Below, in pieces: positions 7,550 through 14,252 of a DNA stretch of 48,464 nucleotides. Below the pieces are notes generated by a model that had not been told where the DNA came from, did not search any database, and saw only the letters and a program-made list of their open reading frames with translations. The stretch's first letter is position 1; the number at the start of each line of letters is the position of its first letter. Source of the DNA: a virus; the IMG/VR virus record IMGVR_UViG_3300009081_000018, positions 1 through 48,464 of that record; one strand, 5' to 3'. Position numbers and translations under genes: made by a program.

Positions 7550-7608
7550 ACTTTCTTTGCACTTTGTAGCGACCGGCTATTGACCCGCAGACACCCAGGC
7601 GATAGGGT
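7550..7608 (+). promoter_or_regulatory. Early promoter copy A with shared 36-nt element
   Basis: TTGACC (7580-7585), a 17-nt spacer and TAGGGT (7603-7608). The 36 bases from 7550 through the -35 contain ACTTTCTTTGCACTTTG then TAGCGACCGGCTATTGACC and match copy B (13693-13728) at 35 of 36 positions. The leader then forms a 7-bp stem (GGCGGGG 7618-7624 with CCCCGCC 7634-7640) just before the GGAGCC ribosome site. It drives the plus-strand early genes and is back to back with the minus-strand promoter. Confidence 0.75.
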
Positions 7609-7657
7609 GAAGGGGCCGGCGGGGAGCGAACCACCCCGCCCGACCACGGAGCCGACC

Positions 7658-7957
7658 ATGACCACGACGCGCCATCACCAAGTGTCCATGTCGATCTCAG
7701 AGATCACGGATGCCGCCATCCGATGCGGCGCATCCGCACACTTTCCCTACCTGCGCGATGTTCTGATCTGCGGCCCCGTCGGCGCCGTGAAAAAGACCTT
7801 GGCCGTCATGGGTCTCGGCCTTGACGCGCAAAAGCGCGGCATCGTGCAAGACGTGCGCGATGCTGCAGGCCGCACATGGGGCAGCATCTCGTCTACCCAG
7901 GATGGGCGCGCATCCGTCCGGCTGGACTACCTTCTCGGCAGCGGATCAGACAGGTAG
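7658..7957 (+). CDS. Hypothetical early protein
   Basis: A 99-aa protein I do not recognise. The start is the ATG in GGAGCCGACCATG at 7648-7660, a start cassette used by five early genes here. The protein looks like a small alpha/beta fold (SISEITDAAIRCGASAHF, then VRDAAGRTWGSISSTQDG). There are no membrane segments or metal motifs. It is the first gene behind early promoter A, so it is probably among the earliest expressed; such genes often encode host-takeover or regulatory proteins. Confidence 0.7.
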   Translation: MTTTRHHQVSMSISEITDAAIRCGASAHFPYLRDVLICGPVGAVKKTLAVMGLGLDAQKRGIVQDVRDAAGRTWGSISSTQDGRASVRLDYLLGSGSDR

Positions 7958-7975
7958 GCTCCGCAACCCTCTCCA

Positions 7976-8057
7976 ACAGGGCGCGCCCTGTCCATCACCG
8001 CCCCGCCGTGCGCGCCCTTCCATGGTCGGCCGGGGCGGCGCCGCCTGACGTTCAGGC
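7976..8057. repeat. Cluster of palindromes in the spacer before the exonuclease gene
   Basis: The 214-base gap between 7957 and 8172 has no supported gene. It contains a perfect 16-bp palindrome ACAGGGCGCGCCCTGT (7976-7991), a GGCGGCGCCGCC palindrome, and the short hairpin GCCTGA-CGT-TCAGGC (8043-8057). These could be a terminator or attenuator after the first early gene, or protein-binding sites. Confidence 0.5.
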
Positions 8058-8171
8058 CGGTCCGCACGACGCCCGCGTGGACCGCCCGCCGGAACATCCT
8101 CCCCGGTGGGTCAAGCGCGCTGCCCCAAGTGTGCGACGCGGGCGTCCTTCTCACTGACAGGAGACAGACCC

Positions 8172-9431
8172 ATGCCCACCTTCGCATCGCGAGCCGAATG
8201 GCTCGCCGCCCGCTCCCAACCCGCGCCCGACGGCGGCCCAATGCTGGGCGCGTCGGACGTCGCGACCCCCTTCGGCCTCGGCTTCGTCAGCCCCGCCCGC
8301 TTCGCCGCCATCCTGCGCGGCGAGTTGTCCCGTGACCCCGAGCCGGACGCGCTCAGCGACCCGCGCGCGGTTGGTACGCGCCTCGAACACGTCGCGCTCG
8401 CCGAGTACGCCGTGCACCACCGCCCCGCCGGCGCGTGGCCCTTGGCAGACCAGATCACCCGGTGGGCGCACCCGGACCGGCCCTGGCTCGCTGTCAGCCC
8501 GGACGCGCTCATCGTCGACGGCATCGGCGCCGACGTGACCGGCTTGGTCGAGGTCAAGATCCCCCGGTCCGCCGGCGCCCTGTCCGAGTACGCGCCGGAC
8601 AGCGCCGACGGCTACGGCATCGCCGCGACCCTCGCCGACCCGCGCGGCCCGGCGATCCCCCGGCGCTACGCGCTGCAAGTCCTCGCCCAGATGGCCACGA
8701 TCCGGGCCTACCAAGCCCACGATCACGGCCTCGGCTACGCGCCCGCGCTGACCTACTGCGACCTCTGGGTCTGGGCCGGCCCTCACGCGCACCGCCGGGT
8801 TCGGCTGACCTGGGACGACGGCGCGCAGGCTGCCGCCGATGCGCTCTTCGACGCGGTCGGCGCGTGGCGCCAGCGGCACGTCCTCGAAGTCCAGCCCGTC
8901 CCCATCGGCTGCCCCGACGACGCAACCGTAGCCGTCCGCCTCTGGCGCGCCGAGGGCCAGCACAGCGCGCCGGGGCTGGCCCGGACCGCTGCGGAATACA
9001 CCGCGGCCGCCGACGGCATGAGGCGGGCCGAAGCCCACAAGGAAGCCGCCAAGGCCGCGCTGCTCGGGGCGCTCTACCGCGCCGGTGCTGCGACCGCGAT
9101 CATCCCTGACCCGCACGCCGACCCGGGCGCCCGCACCAAGGCCGCCCGCGAGGGCAAGCCCGCGAAAGTCAACATCACCGGCACCCCGGGCGGCGCCCGC
9201 TCGCTGCGCGTCACGCCGGGATGGCTCACCGACGCAGGCTGTGCCCCGCTCGCCGACGACATCACCGCCCCCATCGAGCCGATCACCATCCCGGGCATCA
9301 CGATCGGCGAGCTCGCCGCGCGCTGGGCCGACGCCACGACCGCCCCGGCGACCGACACCCCGCAGGCCGCCGATCCGGTCTTGGCCGCGGCGCTCGCTGC
9401 GATGGCCAGCGACGACGGGGCGGACTGGTAG
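8172..9431 (+). CDS. YqaJ-type viral recombinase / 5'-3' exonuclease
   Basis: The 419-aa protein has the PD-(D/E)XK exonuclease plan of the YqaJ/lambda-exo family. GASDVATPFGLG (26-37) is the entry segment, GTRLEH carries E72, LAVSPDAL carries D111, and VEVKIP carries E127 and K129. A C-terminal YALQVLAQM supplies the conserved Gln. It resects dsDNA to give ssDNA for annealing by the RecT-like protein two genes on. ATG at 8172 has AGGAGA upstream. The C-terminal third is Ala-rich and variable and may contact its annealing partner. Confidence 0.88.
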   Translation: MPTFASRAEWLAARSQPAPDGGPMLGASDVATPFGLGFVSPARFAAILRGELSRDPEPDALSDPRAVGTRLEHVALAEYAVHHRPAGAWPLADQITRWAHPDRPWLAVSPDALIVDGIGADVTGLVEVKIPRSAGALSEYAPDSADGYGIAATLADPRGPAIPRRYALQVLAQMATIRAYQAHDHGLGYAPALTYCDLWVWAGPHAHRRVRLTWDDGAQAAADALFDAVGAWRQRHVLEVQPVPIGCPDDATVAVRLWRAEGQHSAPGLARTAAEYTAAADGMRRAEAHKEAAKAALLGALYRAGAATAIIPDPHADPGARTKAAREGKPAKVNITGTPGGARSLRVTPGWLTDAGCAPLADDITAPIEPITIPGITIGELAARWADATTAPATDTPQAADPVLAAALAAMASDDGADW

Positions 9432-9443
9432 AGACCACAACGT

Positions 9444-9463
9444 GAGCGCCGGCAGGGCCGGCA
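9444..9463 (+). repeat. 20-nt direct repeat, copy 1
   Basis: GAGCGCCGGCAGGGCCGGCA occurs here and exactly again at 19491-19510, each time just upstream of a start codon. It contains GCCGGC-AGG-GCCGGC, which can fold into a small hairpin. Here it is followed by AAGGAGGACTG-ATG. Confidence 0.7.
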
Positions 9464-9473
9464 AGGAGGACTG

Positions 9474-9950
9474 ATGCCAAGAAAGCCGAAGATGCCCAAG
9501 AACGCCGGTATCCGCTTCGACCCCGCGACGGGTCAGAGTTGGGTCGCCTACGAGGTGACGGTGACGATCAACCCAGCCGAATACGGGGTGTCGCCCGGCG
9601 CTACGAACCGGGAGATGGTCGAGGCCGTGCTTGAGGCGCTGCACAGGTCGGCCGCCGAGCGCGCACGCAAGGCCGTCGCTGACGAGATCAAGAGCCTGCG
9701 CGACGACGTGTTCACCGCGTCAACCGAGGCAGACACCGCCGCCGAGCGCGAGCGCAAGGCCATCGCCGAAGCGCTGCGCGAGGTGGCGAACCCGGGGGCG
9801 CATCCGTGGCGGCTGGTCATGACCCGCGGCGGGCCGCAGGTGGGCGACCCCGAAGGGCGCGGGCTGCCGCTCGCAGACTGGATCGAGCAAGGCGCATACA
9901 AGACCGTCGACGCTGACGCTCGTTGGCAGGACTGCGCCGGCGACAGGTAA
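9474..9950 (+). CDS. Hypothetical charged helical protein
   Basis: A 158-aa protein with a strong ribosome site (AAGGAGGACTG-ATG). The N-terminus is basic (PRKPKMPKNAG). The middle (residues 45-105) is a long charged helix with repeated Ala/Glu/Arg, probably coiled coil, and the C-terminus is mixed (WRLVMTRGGPQVGDPEGR). No catalytic motif is seen. It sits between exonuclease and RecT-like genes; a role in recombination is possible but only by position. Confidence 0.65.
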   Translation: MPRKPKMPKNAGIRFDPATGQSWVAYEVTVTINPAEYGVSPGATNREMVEAVLEALHRSAAERARKAVADEIKSLRDDVFTASTEADTAAERERKAIAEALREVANPGAHPWRLVMTRGGPQVGDPEGRGLPLADWIEQGAYKTVDADARWQDCAGDR

Positions 9951-9982
9951 GCACCGGGAACATCGACAGGCGCGCGGCTCTC

Positions 9983-10041
9983 ACTTTCTTTCGTGAAAGT
10001 AGCCGCGGCCTATTGACCCTGCGCTGAGGGGTGGATACACT
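9983..10041 (+). promoter_or_regulatory. Early promoter copy D, palindromic variant
   Basis: TTGACC (10013-10018), a 17-nt spacer and TACACT (10036-10041). The 36-nt block 9983-10018 aligns without gaps to the other copies but carries a palindrome, ACTTTC (9983-9988) with GAAAGT (9995-10000). This looks like an operator and may show what the shared element is bound by. Confidence 0.65.
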
Positions 10042-10090
10042 CATGGGGCCAGCGGGGAGCAAAACCAACCCTGGGCAGACGGAGCCGACC

Positions 10091-10486
10091 ATGAACGCCA
10101 AGATCACCAAGACCGAAGCCGCCGCCCTCGCCTACGACGACGCCTGCCGCGCCTACACCAACGCGCAGCACCAGAGCATCCGCATCTGGAAGTCCATCCG
10201 CATCGTCCGCGACGGCGGCGCGCTGACCTGGAGCCAGGAGGACGTGCTGGTCGACGTCTGCCGCACCAAGGTCGGCAACCGCGCCTACAACATGACCCAC
10301 GCCGAGATGGCTGAGATGGCCGCCCAGATCAGCCGGGAGAACCTCGCCGCCGCCAGCGCGCTGTGCGACGAACTCGGCGAGATCGCCGACAAGCTGGAGC
10401 AGGCCGCCGCCCGCCGCGAGGCCCGCAAGGCCGCCGCCAAGGCCGCCGAGATCGCCGCCGCCTTCGCCGCCGCGATGGCTGCCTAA
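10091..10486 (+). CDS. Hypothetical coiled-coil protein
   Basis: A 131-aa protein starting in the GGAGCCGACCATG cassette (10081-10093). It begins MNAKITKTEAAALAYDDACR and ends in a long Ala/Arg/Lys/Glu helix (residues 75-131), probably a coiled coil. It has no Cys clusters, membrane segment or enzyme motif. It is the first gene behind promoter D and immediately precedes the RecT-like gene. Function unknown. Confidence 0.65.
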   Translation: MNAKITKTEAAALAYDDACRAYTNAQHQSIRIWKSIRIVRDGGALTWSQEDVLVDVCRTKVGNRAYNMTHAEMAEMAAQISRENLAAASALCDELGEIADKLEQAAARREARKAAAKAAEIAAAFAAAMAA

Positions 10487-10529
10487 GCCCCCAGGGGCCG
10501 GCCCGGCGGCCCCCAACCCTCCGCCCCAA

Positions 10530-10555
10530 GCGCGCCGCCCGGGACCGCGGCGCGC
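10530..10555 (+). repeat. Intergenic GCGCGCCG hairpin, copy 1
   Basis: A perfect 9-bp stem (GCGCGCCGC with GCGGCGCGC) and an 8-nt loop between the coiled-coil gene and the RecT-like gene. The same core recurs at 11962-11987 and 14214-14237, each in a gap between early genes. There is no T-run, so it may act in RNA processing or stability rather than as a simple terminator. Confidence 0.6.
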
Positions 10556-10584
10556 GCCCCTACGCAAGAACAGGACGCCCAACC

Positions 10585-11745
10585 ATGACCGCACCAACGC
10601 CCGAGACCGTCGAACGGCTCGCCGGAACCATCGCCCTGCGCGCCCACGGGCATGCCGGCAAGTCTGCCGACGCCCCGCAGCCGCTCGCTGCCTTCGCCTT
10701 CACCTTCGCCCGCGCCGTGCGGCTGCTGTTCGAGGGCACCGACGGCAGCCTGTCGCGCTGCAGCCTCGACGGCATCGGCGGCGCCTGCCTCGCCCTGGCG
10801 CGGTCCGGCCTCGTGCCCGGCGCCTACGGGGATGCTGCGGCGACCGGCTACCTGTACGTTCAGGACTGGAAGAACGCGCTCCCCGTCGGTCGCCCCAACC
10901 CCCGCGGGCGGATCGCGATGGCGCGCGCCGCCGGCCTCGAAGTCGAGACGGTGCCGGTTGCCGTAGGCGACCCCGTCACGCTTGACCTTGACGGCGATGT
11001 GGTCGACGGCACCCCGAACCCGGACAACCGCCCGACCCGCTGGGAGCACCTGCGCGGCGTCATCGTCCGCGTCGAGGACGTCCGCACCGGAGCGGTCCGG
11101 CGGCACTGGGTGTCGGCCGGCGAGCTCGCCGAGCGCAAGGCCAAGGCCAAGCCGGACAAGAACGGCAAGCTGCGGACGTGGGAGGGTGATCCAATCGCGA
11201 TGGCGCGCAGCAAGGCCCTCTCGATCCTCATCGACCGGGGCACGATCCCGCAGGCGCCGATCCCGGTACCCGGCCTGCGCGAATGGTACACCACCGCCCC
11301 GGCGCCCGCCCTGCAGGTCATCGAAGCCCCCGCTGCCCGCGCCCTGCCCGCGCCCACCGAGCCCGAGCCCGCCGGCGCCCCGCCTGCCGCGCCCACGGCC
11401 CCTGAGACCGCGCCCGCTGCGCCGGACGTGTCAGCACCCACCGAGGCGGAGCAAGCGGCCACGGAGGCCCCTGCGACGGCTGGGGAAGGCATGCCGTCCG
11501 CCCTCTTGCTTGCGCCGGGCGACCTGCTTGCGCTGTGCAAGGATGTGACCGCCGCCGCCTTCGATGACCGTGTGATCAGCGACACCGATGCGGCGGGCGC
11601 TGCGCGCGAGGCCGTCGACGCATGGCTCATCGCCTTGGCCAAGGCCGGCCGCGCGCCGACCATCGAGGCGGCCCGCGCCGCGATGCCCCGCCTGATCGCC
11701 CGCGCCCGCGACCTCGCCGGCAACCCGCCGGCCCGAGAAGCTTGA
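10585..11745 (+). CDS. RecT-like single-strand annealing protein
   Basis: The 386-aa protein follows the RecT pattern. SLDGIGGACLALARSGLVPG (the aqLGLePG-type helix) leads into GYLYVQDWKNALP, then GRIAMARAAGLEVETVPVAVGD, a long loop, RGVIVRVEDVRTG, and WEGDPIAMARSKALSILIDRG near residue 215-235. The last 140 residues are a Pro/Ala-rich linker and a separate helical region. It would anneal the ssDNA made by the YqaJ exonuclease for replication-linked recombination and genome circularisation. The ATG at 10585 has a weak AGGACG site. The match is by pattern, so the exact family is less sure than the class. Confidence 0.72.
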   Translation: MTAPTPETVERLAGTIALRAHGHAGKSADAPQPLAAFAFTFARAVRLLFEGTDGSLSRCSLDGIGGACLALARSGLVPGAYGDAAATGYLYVQDWKNALPVGRPNPRGRIAMARAAGLEVETVPVAVGDPVTLDLDGDVVDGTPNPDNRPTRWEHLRGVIVRVEDVRTGAVRRHWVSAGELAERKAKAKPDKNGKLRTWEGDPIAMARSKALSILIDRGTIPQAPIPVPGLREWYTTAPAPALQVIEAPAARALPAPTEPEPAGAPPAAPTAPETAPAAPDVSAPTEAEQAATEAPATAGEGMPSALLLAPGDLLALCKDVTAAAFDDRVISDTDAAGAAREAVDAWLIALAKAGRAPTIEAARAAMPRLIARARDLAGNPPAREA

Positions 11746-11819
11746 CACCCCGCGCCCCGGCGCATCCCAACCCCGCCGCGCCGTCCGGGGACGGCCGGCA
11801 ACGTGAACGGAGAACCGAC

Positions 11820-11930
11820 ATGGCCTGTGCCCTCATCGCCATCCTGATCAGCCTGGGCCTCGCCCCGAAGACCTGCAACGGCGGCCTGATGGACAACGTC
11901 GCCTGTGAGTGCAACGGCGGCTGGATGTAG
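11820..11930 (+). CDS. Small Cys-rich peptide with CNGG repeats
   Basis: A 36-aa ORF starting at an ATG preceded by ACGGAGAACCGAC, a variant of the early start cassette. The first half (ACALIAILISLGLAP) is hydrophobic like a membrane anchor or signal sequence. The second half has a repeated motif, TCNGG and ECNGG, with four cysteines in all. It is flanked by intergenic sequence on both sides and a hairpin follows. A small membrane or secreted effector is possible; I know of no family. It is too short for standard gene finders. Confidence 0.5.
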   Translation: MACALIAILISLGLAPKTCNGGLMDNVACECNGGWM

Positions 11931-11961
11931 CAGTCCCCCGGCCGCCCGTGGCCCCATCCCC

Positions 11962-11987
11962 GCGCGCCGACCGGGCCTCCGGCGCGC
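11962..11987 (+). repeat. Intergenic GCGCGCCG hairpin, copy 2
   Basis: An 8-bp stem (GCGCGCCG with CGGCGCGC) and a 10-nt loop, between the Cys-rich peptide gene and promoter E. Same core as at 10530 and 14214. It may end the transcript coming from promoter D. Confidence 0.6.
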
Positions 11988-12003
11988 CGCTTCCCCGCCG
12001 CTA

Positions 12004-12032
12004 TTGACGGCATGACGCACGGCGGATAGCCT
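12004..12032 (+). promoter_or_regulatory. Early promoter E, lacking the shared upstream element
   Basis: TTGACG (12004-12009), a 17-nt spacer and TAGCCT (12027-12032). It has the CTATTGAC core of the other early promoters but not the ACTTTCTTTGCACTTTG block. The next gene is a small HTH protein, so this promoter may escape the control acting on copies A-D. Confidence 0.6.
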
Positions 12033-12063
12033 GCGGACAGACCCGCACCCCTTCGGACCGCCC

Positions 12064-12366
12064 ATGACCCGCCGTGCCGTCATCCCCCAACACCCCGCCG
12101 CCGACCTGATCGGCCGCGTGCCTGACGGCCTGCTGGCCTGCCTGATCGGCGTCACCCGTCCGGCCATCGGGCACCACCGCACGGCGCGCGGCATCCCGGC
12201 GGTCGACCCGCGGGCCTTCGTCGACGACACCGGCGTTCAGGCCACGTTCAGGGCCGAAGCCATCGCCGAGGTCACCGCGCGCCCCGGCCGTGCCGACGCG
12301 CTCAACGCTGCGGCCGCGGCGTGGATCCCGGGGTGGGTGCCGGTCGCGCCTGTGGAGAGCACATGA
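12064..12366 (+). CDS. Putative HTH DNA-binding regulator
   Basis: A 100-aa protein with a helix-turn-helix-like stretch at residues 20-45 (PDGLLACLIGVTRPAIGHH then RTARGIPAV). It resembles phage HTH proteins in which a Gly-Val turn separates two helices and a basic recognition helix ends in GIPAV. The C-terminal half is helical (FRAEAIAEVTARPGRADALN). It lies about 30 bases behind promoter E and couples to the next gene by ATGA. It is a candidate for the protein that binds the repeated early-promoter element. That is inference from position and a short motif. Confidence 0.55.
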   Translation: MTRRAVIPQHPAADLIGRVPDGLLACLIGVTRPAIGHHRTARGIPAVDPRAFVDDTGVQATFRAEAIAEVTARPGRADALNAAAAAWIPGWVPVAPVEST

Positions 12367-12632
12367 CCGCAAGGAAGGCAGCACCGGCGCCGCCCTTGGC
12401 GCTCGGCATCACGCCGGACGGCAAACGGTGCGTGCTCGTCGAGGACCGCGACGGCAAGCACGTCCGCGTCGAGGGTGGGCGCAACCTGCGCCTGTCGCGC
12501 GCTGCGTCTTGTCTTTGGTGGACTGCGGCGACGTGGCCCGCATGGATGCCGAGGCCGGTCGGCGGCGGCCTTCCGCAACGCTTGCCCGCGTGGGTCTGCC
12601 GCGCCGCGCCGATGCACAGAGGGAACCCATGA
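12363..12632 (+). CDS. Hypothetical protein, possibly frameshifted
   Basis: An 89-aa ORF whose start and stop both overlap neighbours in ATGA junctions. The N-terminal half (LALGITPDGKRCVLVEDRDG) looks like a normal beta-rich fold and resembles the MTARK...LGIDPG start of the RuvC-like protein downstream. From about residue 50 the sequence is Trp- and Pro-rich (LWWTAATWPAWMPRP) and looks out of frame. The neighbouring frame reads VARCVLSLVDCGDVARMDAE and runs open into the next gene. Either a frameshift near 12490-12520 or a genuinely odd protein. Confidence 0.45.
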   Translation: MTARKAAPAPPLALGITPDGKRCVLVEDRDGKHVRVEGGRNLRLSRAASCLWWTAATWPAWMPRPVGGGLPQRLPAWVCRAAPMHRGNP

Positions 12633-13015
12633 CCGCTCCGCGCTCCGCCCGCGCATGCCTGTCCCGGCAGACGTCCGCCCACCTTGGCCCCGAGCGCGTC
12701 GCTTGGGTCACGTCGCGCGCCGATGCCGCCGGACTGCCGCGCGCTGCCTTCGTGGCGTCGATCTGGCCCCGCGACGAAGCCGGGGCGCTGGCCCTTGTCG
12801 CGCCCCGCCATCCCCGCGCGCCGATGCCCTTGGGTCTGCGCGGCTACACCGCCGCAAGCGCCGGCGGGCTGGCGATCCTGACGTTGCACGGCCCAGCGTG
12901 GGCCGAGGCCGGCGGGCCTGACCTGCGCGGGCGCCTCGCAGCGCACGGGCGCGGGTGGTCGCTGTCGTCGGTGGTCAGGGCCGTGATCGACGCTGCGGTC
13001 GAGGCCGGGGCATGA
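12629..13015 (+). CDS. Hypothetical protein
   Basis: A 128-aa protein starting at an ATG that overlaps the previous stop. Residues 10-35 (RQTSAHLGPERVAWVTSRAD) look helical. The middle holds APRHPRAPMPLGLRGYTAASAG and the end LSSVVRAVIDAAVEAGA. No family is recognised. The frame is open well upstream of this start, so the gene could be the C-terminal part of a longer protein if the upstream ORF is frameshifted. Its stop overlaps the RuvC-like start. Confidence 0.6.
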   Translation: MTAPRSARACLSRQTSAHLGPERVAWVTSRADAAGLPRAAFVASIWPRDEAGALALVAPRHPRAPMPLGLRGYTAASAGGLAILTLHGPAWAEAGGPDLRGRLAAHGRGWSLSSVVRAVIDAAVEAGA

Positions 13016-13674
13016 CCGCCCGCAAGCGCACCCCGAAGCCGGCCGCCCCCGTCCAGCCCCGCCTACCCGGCCCCCGCGTCGTCTTGGGCATCGACCCCGG
13101 GCAGACCGGCGGCGCGGTGGCGCTCTGGACAGCGCCCGGCGCGCTGCCGCAGGTTCTGGGGGCGTGGTCATGGTCGCCTGTGGTGCGGCAGAAGCTGCCG
13201 TGCCTACGCGTGCTCGGGGTCACTGTGGACGGCCCGCGCCCCGAATGGGCGGCCGTGTCGCTCGGCGCGGTCGGCGCATCGGTCCGCGCGCTGGCCTCGG
13301 TCCTCGTGAACAGCATCGACGCCGTAGCCATCGAAGCCGCCCAGGCACGCCCAGGGATGCCCGGCGCTGGCCTCGCCGTCGCCCGCGCTGCCGGTGAGCT
13401 CGCCGGGGGCGTCTGCGCAGCGTGGCACGGGCGCGTCCTGTGGCCTACCCCGTCCGCATGGCGCGCGGTCGCCTACCCCGGACGCACCCGCGCCGCCGGC
13501 AAGCCGGACCCGTCCGGCCTGATCGCCCAGACCGCGGGCTGGCCCGAAGGCGCCGCCGACGTCTGGCCCGACAGCGTGCCCGAGCACGCTGCGGAGGCCC
13601 TCGGCGTCGCGCTCTGGGCCGCGGCGCAGGGCGAAGGGGCGGACGTGCGGGCCGGGGCGAAGGCGAAAGCGTAG
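13012..13674 (+). CDS. RuvC-like Holliday junction resolvase
   Basis: This 220-aa protein has an RNase H-fold nuclease core. The first strand is VVLGIDPGQTGGAVAL (D28); a second acidic residue is in AVAIEAAQ (E108); the C-terminal helix is EHAAEALGVALWAA with H192 and E195 where RuvC has the Asp pair. PSAWR (148-151 region) is typical of phage RuvC-like enzymes. It would cut branched DNA from recombination or replication before packaging. The Asp-to-His/Glu changes in the last motif are seen in some phage relatives but make metal use uncertain. It couples to the upstream gene by ATGA and is last before promoter B. Confidence 0.82.
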   Translation: MTARKRTPKPAAPVQPRLPGPRVVLGIDPGQTGGAVALWTAPGALPQVLGAWSWSPVVRQKLPCLRVLGVTVDGPRPEWAAVSLGAVGASVRALASVLVNSIDAVAIEAAQARPGMPGAGLAVARAAGELAGGVCAAWHGRVLWPTPSAWRAVAYPGRTRAAGKPDPSGLIAQTAGWPEGAADVWPDSVPEHAAEALGVALWAAAQGEGADVRAGAKAKA

Positions 13675-13692
13675 CGCTGGCGCGGCTTCTGC

Positions 13693-13751
13693 ACTTTCTT
13701 TGCACTTTGTAGCGACAGGCTATTGACCGGTGCGCAGCGGTCCGATAGGGT
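13693..13751 (+). promoter_or_regulatory. Early promoter copy B with shared 36-nt element
   Basis: TTGACC (13723-13728), a 17-nt spacer and TAGGGT (13746-13751). The upstream block differs from copy A at one base in 36. The leader can form an imperfect stem (GTCCGGCGGC with GCCGCGGAC) before the GGAGCCGACCATG cassette at 13790-13802. Confidence 0.75.
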
Positions 13752-13799
13752 GAAGGTGTCCGGCGGCGATGGAAGCCGCGGACGAACCTGGAGCCGACC

Positions 13800-14180
13800 A
13801 TGAACGCCAACGCCACCAAGACCGCCGCCATCTGCCTCAAGTGCGACGGCACCGGCAACATCAGCGCTTTCCGGCACATCCACAACGGCCTGTGCTTCGT
13901 CTGCGGCGGCACCGGCATCGCCCCGGCTGGCCTGCCCGCCGGTGTCAAGGTCTCCGCCCCGGTGACCGCTCACCGCGAAGTCAGCCTCGGCGCCCTGGGT
14001 GTCGCATTCATCGAGCGCCACGCCGCCGCCTACGGCACGGCCTTCGTTGCCTACATTGGGCAGGCGGCCGTCTGGTTCAACGTCACCGGCGGTCGGATCG
14101 CCGACCTCGTGGTGAGCGACGGCCTGCGCAGCCAGCGCGCCCAAGTCCAGGCTGCCCTGCAGGGCGCTCTCCGGGCCTGA
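13800..14180 (+). CDS. Zinc-finger protein with DnaJ-type CxxCxGxG pair
   Basis: This 126-aa protein starts in the GGAGCCGACCATG cassette behind promoter B. The N-terminus carries CLKCDGTGNI (residues 12-21) and CFVCGGTGIA (32-41), a pair of CxxCxGxG motifs like one zinc module of the DnaJ central domain. The rest (SLGALGVAFIERHAAAYGTAF, then AVWFNVTGGRIADLVVSDG) is a mixed fold I do not recognise. Such zinc ribbons bind nucleic acid or unfolded proteins. Function unproven. Confidence 0.7.
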   Translation: MNANATKTAAICLKCDGTGNISAFRHIHNGLCFVCGGTGIAPAGLPAGVKVSAPVTAHREVSLGALGVAFIERHAAAYGTAFVAYIGQAAVWFNVTGGRIADLVVSDGLRSQRAQVQAALQGALRA

Positions 14181-14213
14181 CCCCTCCCGCCCGCCGCGGA
14201 CGGGCACCCCTTC

Positions 14214-14237
14214 GCGCGCCGCCCGGCACCGGCGCGC
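14214..14237 (+). repeat. Intergenic GCGCGCCG hairpin, copy 3
   Basis: An 8-bp stem (GCGCGCCG with CGGCGCGC) and an 8-nt loop, ending six bases before the GGAGCCGACCATG cassette of the next gene. This copy has no promoter between hairpin and gene, so it may act as a 5' or intercistronic RNA element. Confidence 0.6.
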
Positions 14238-14252
14238 ACTTTGGAGCCGACC

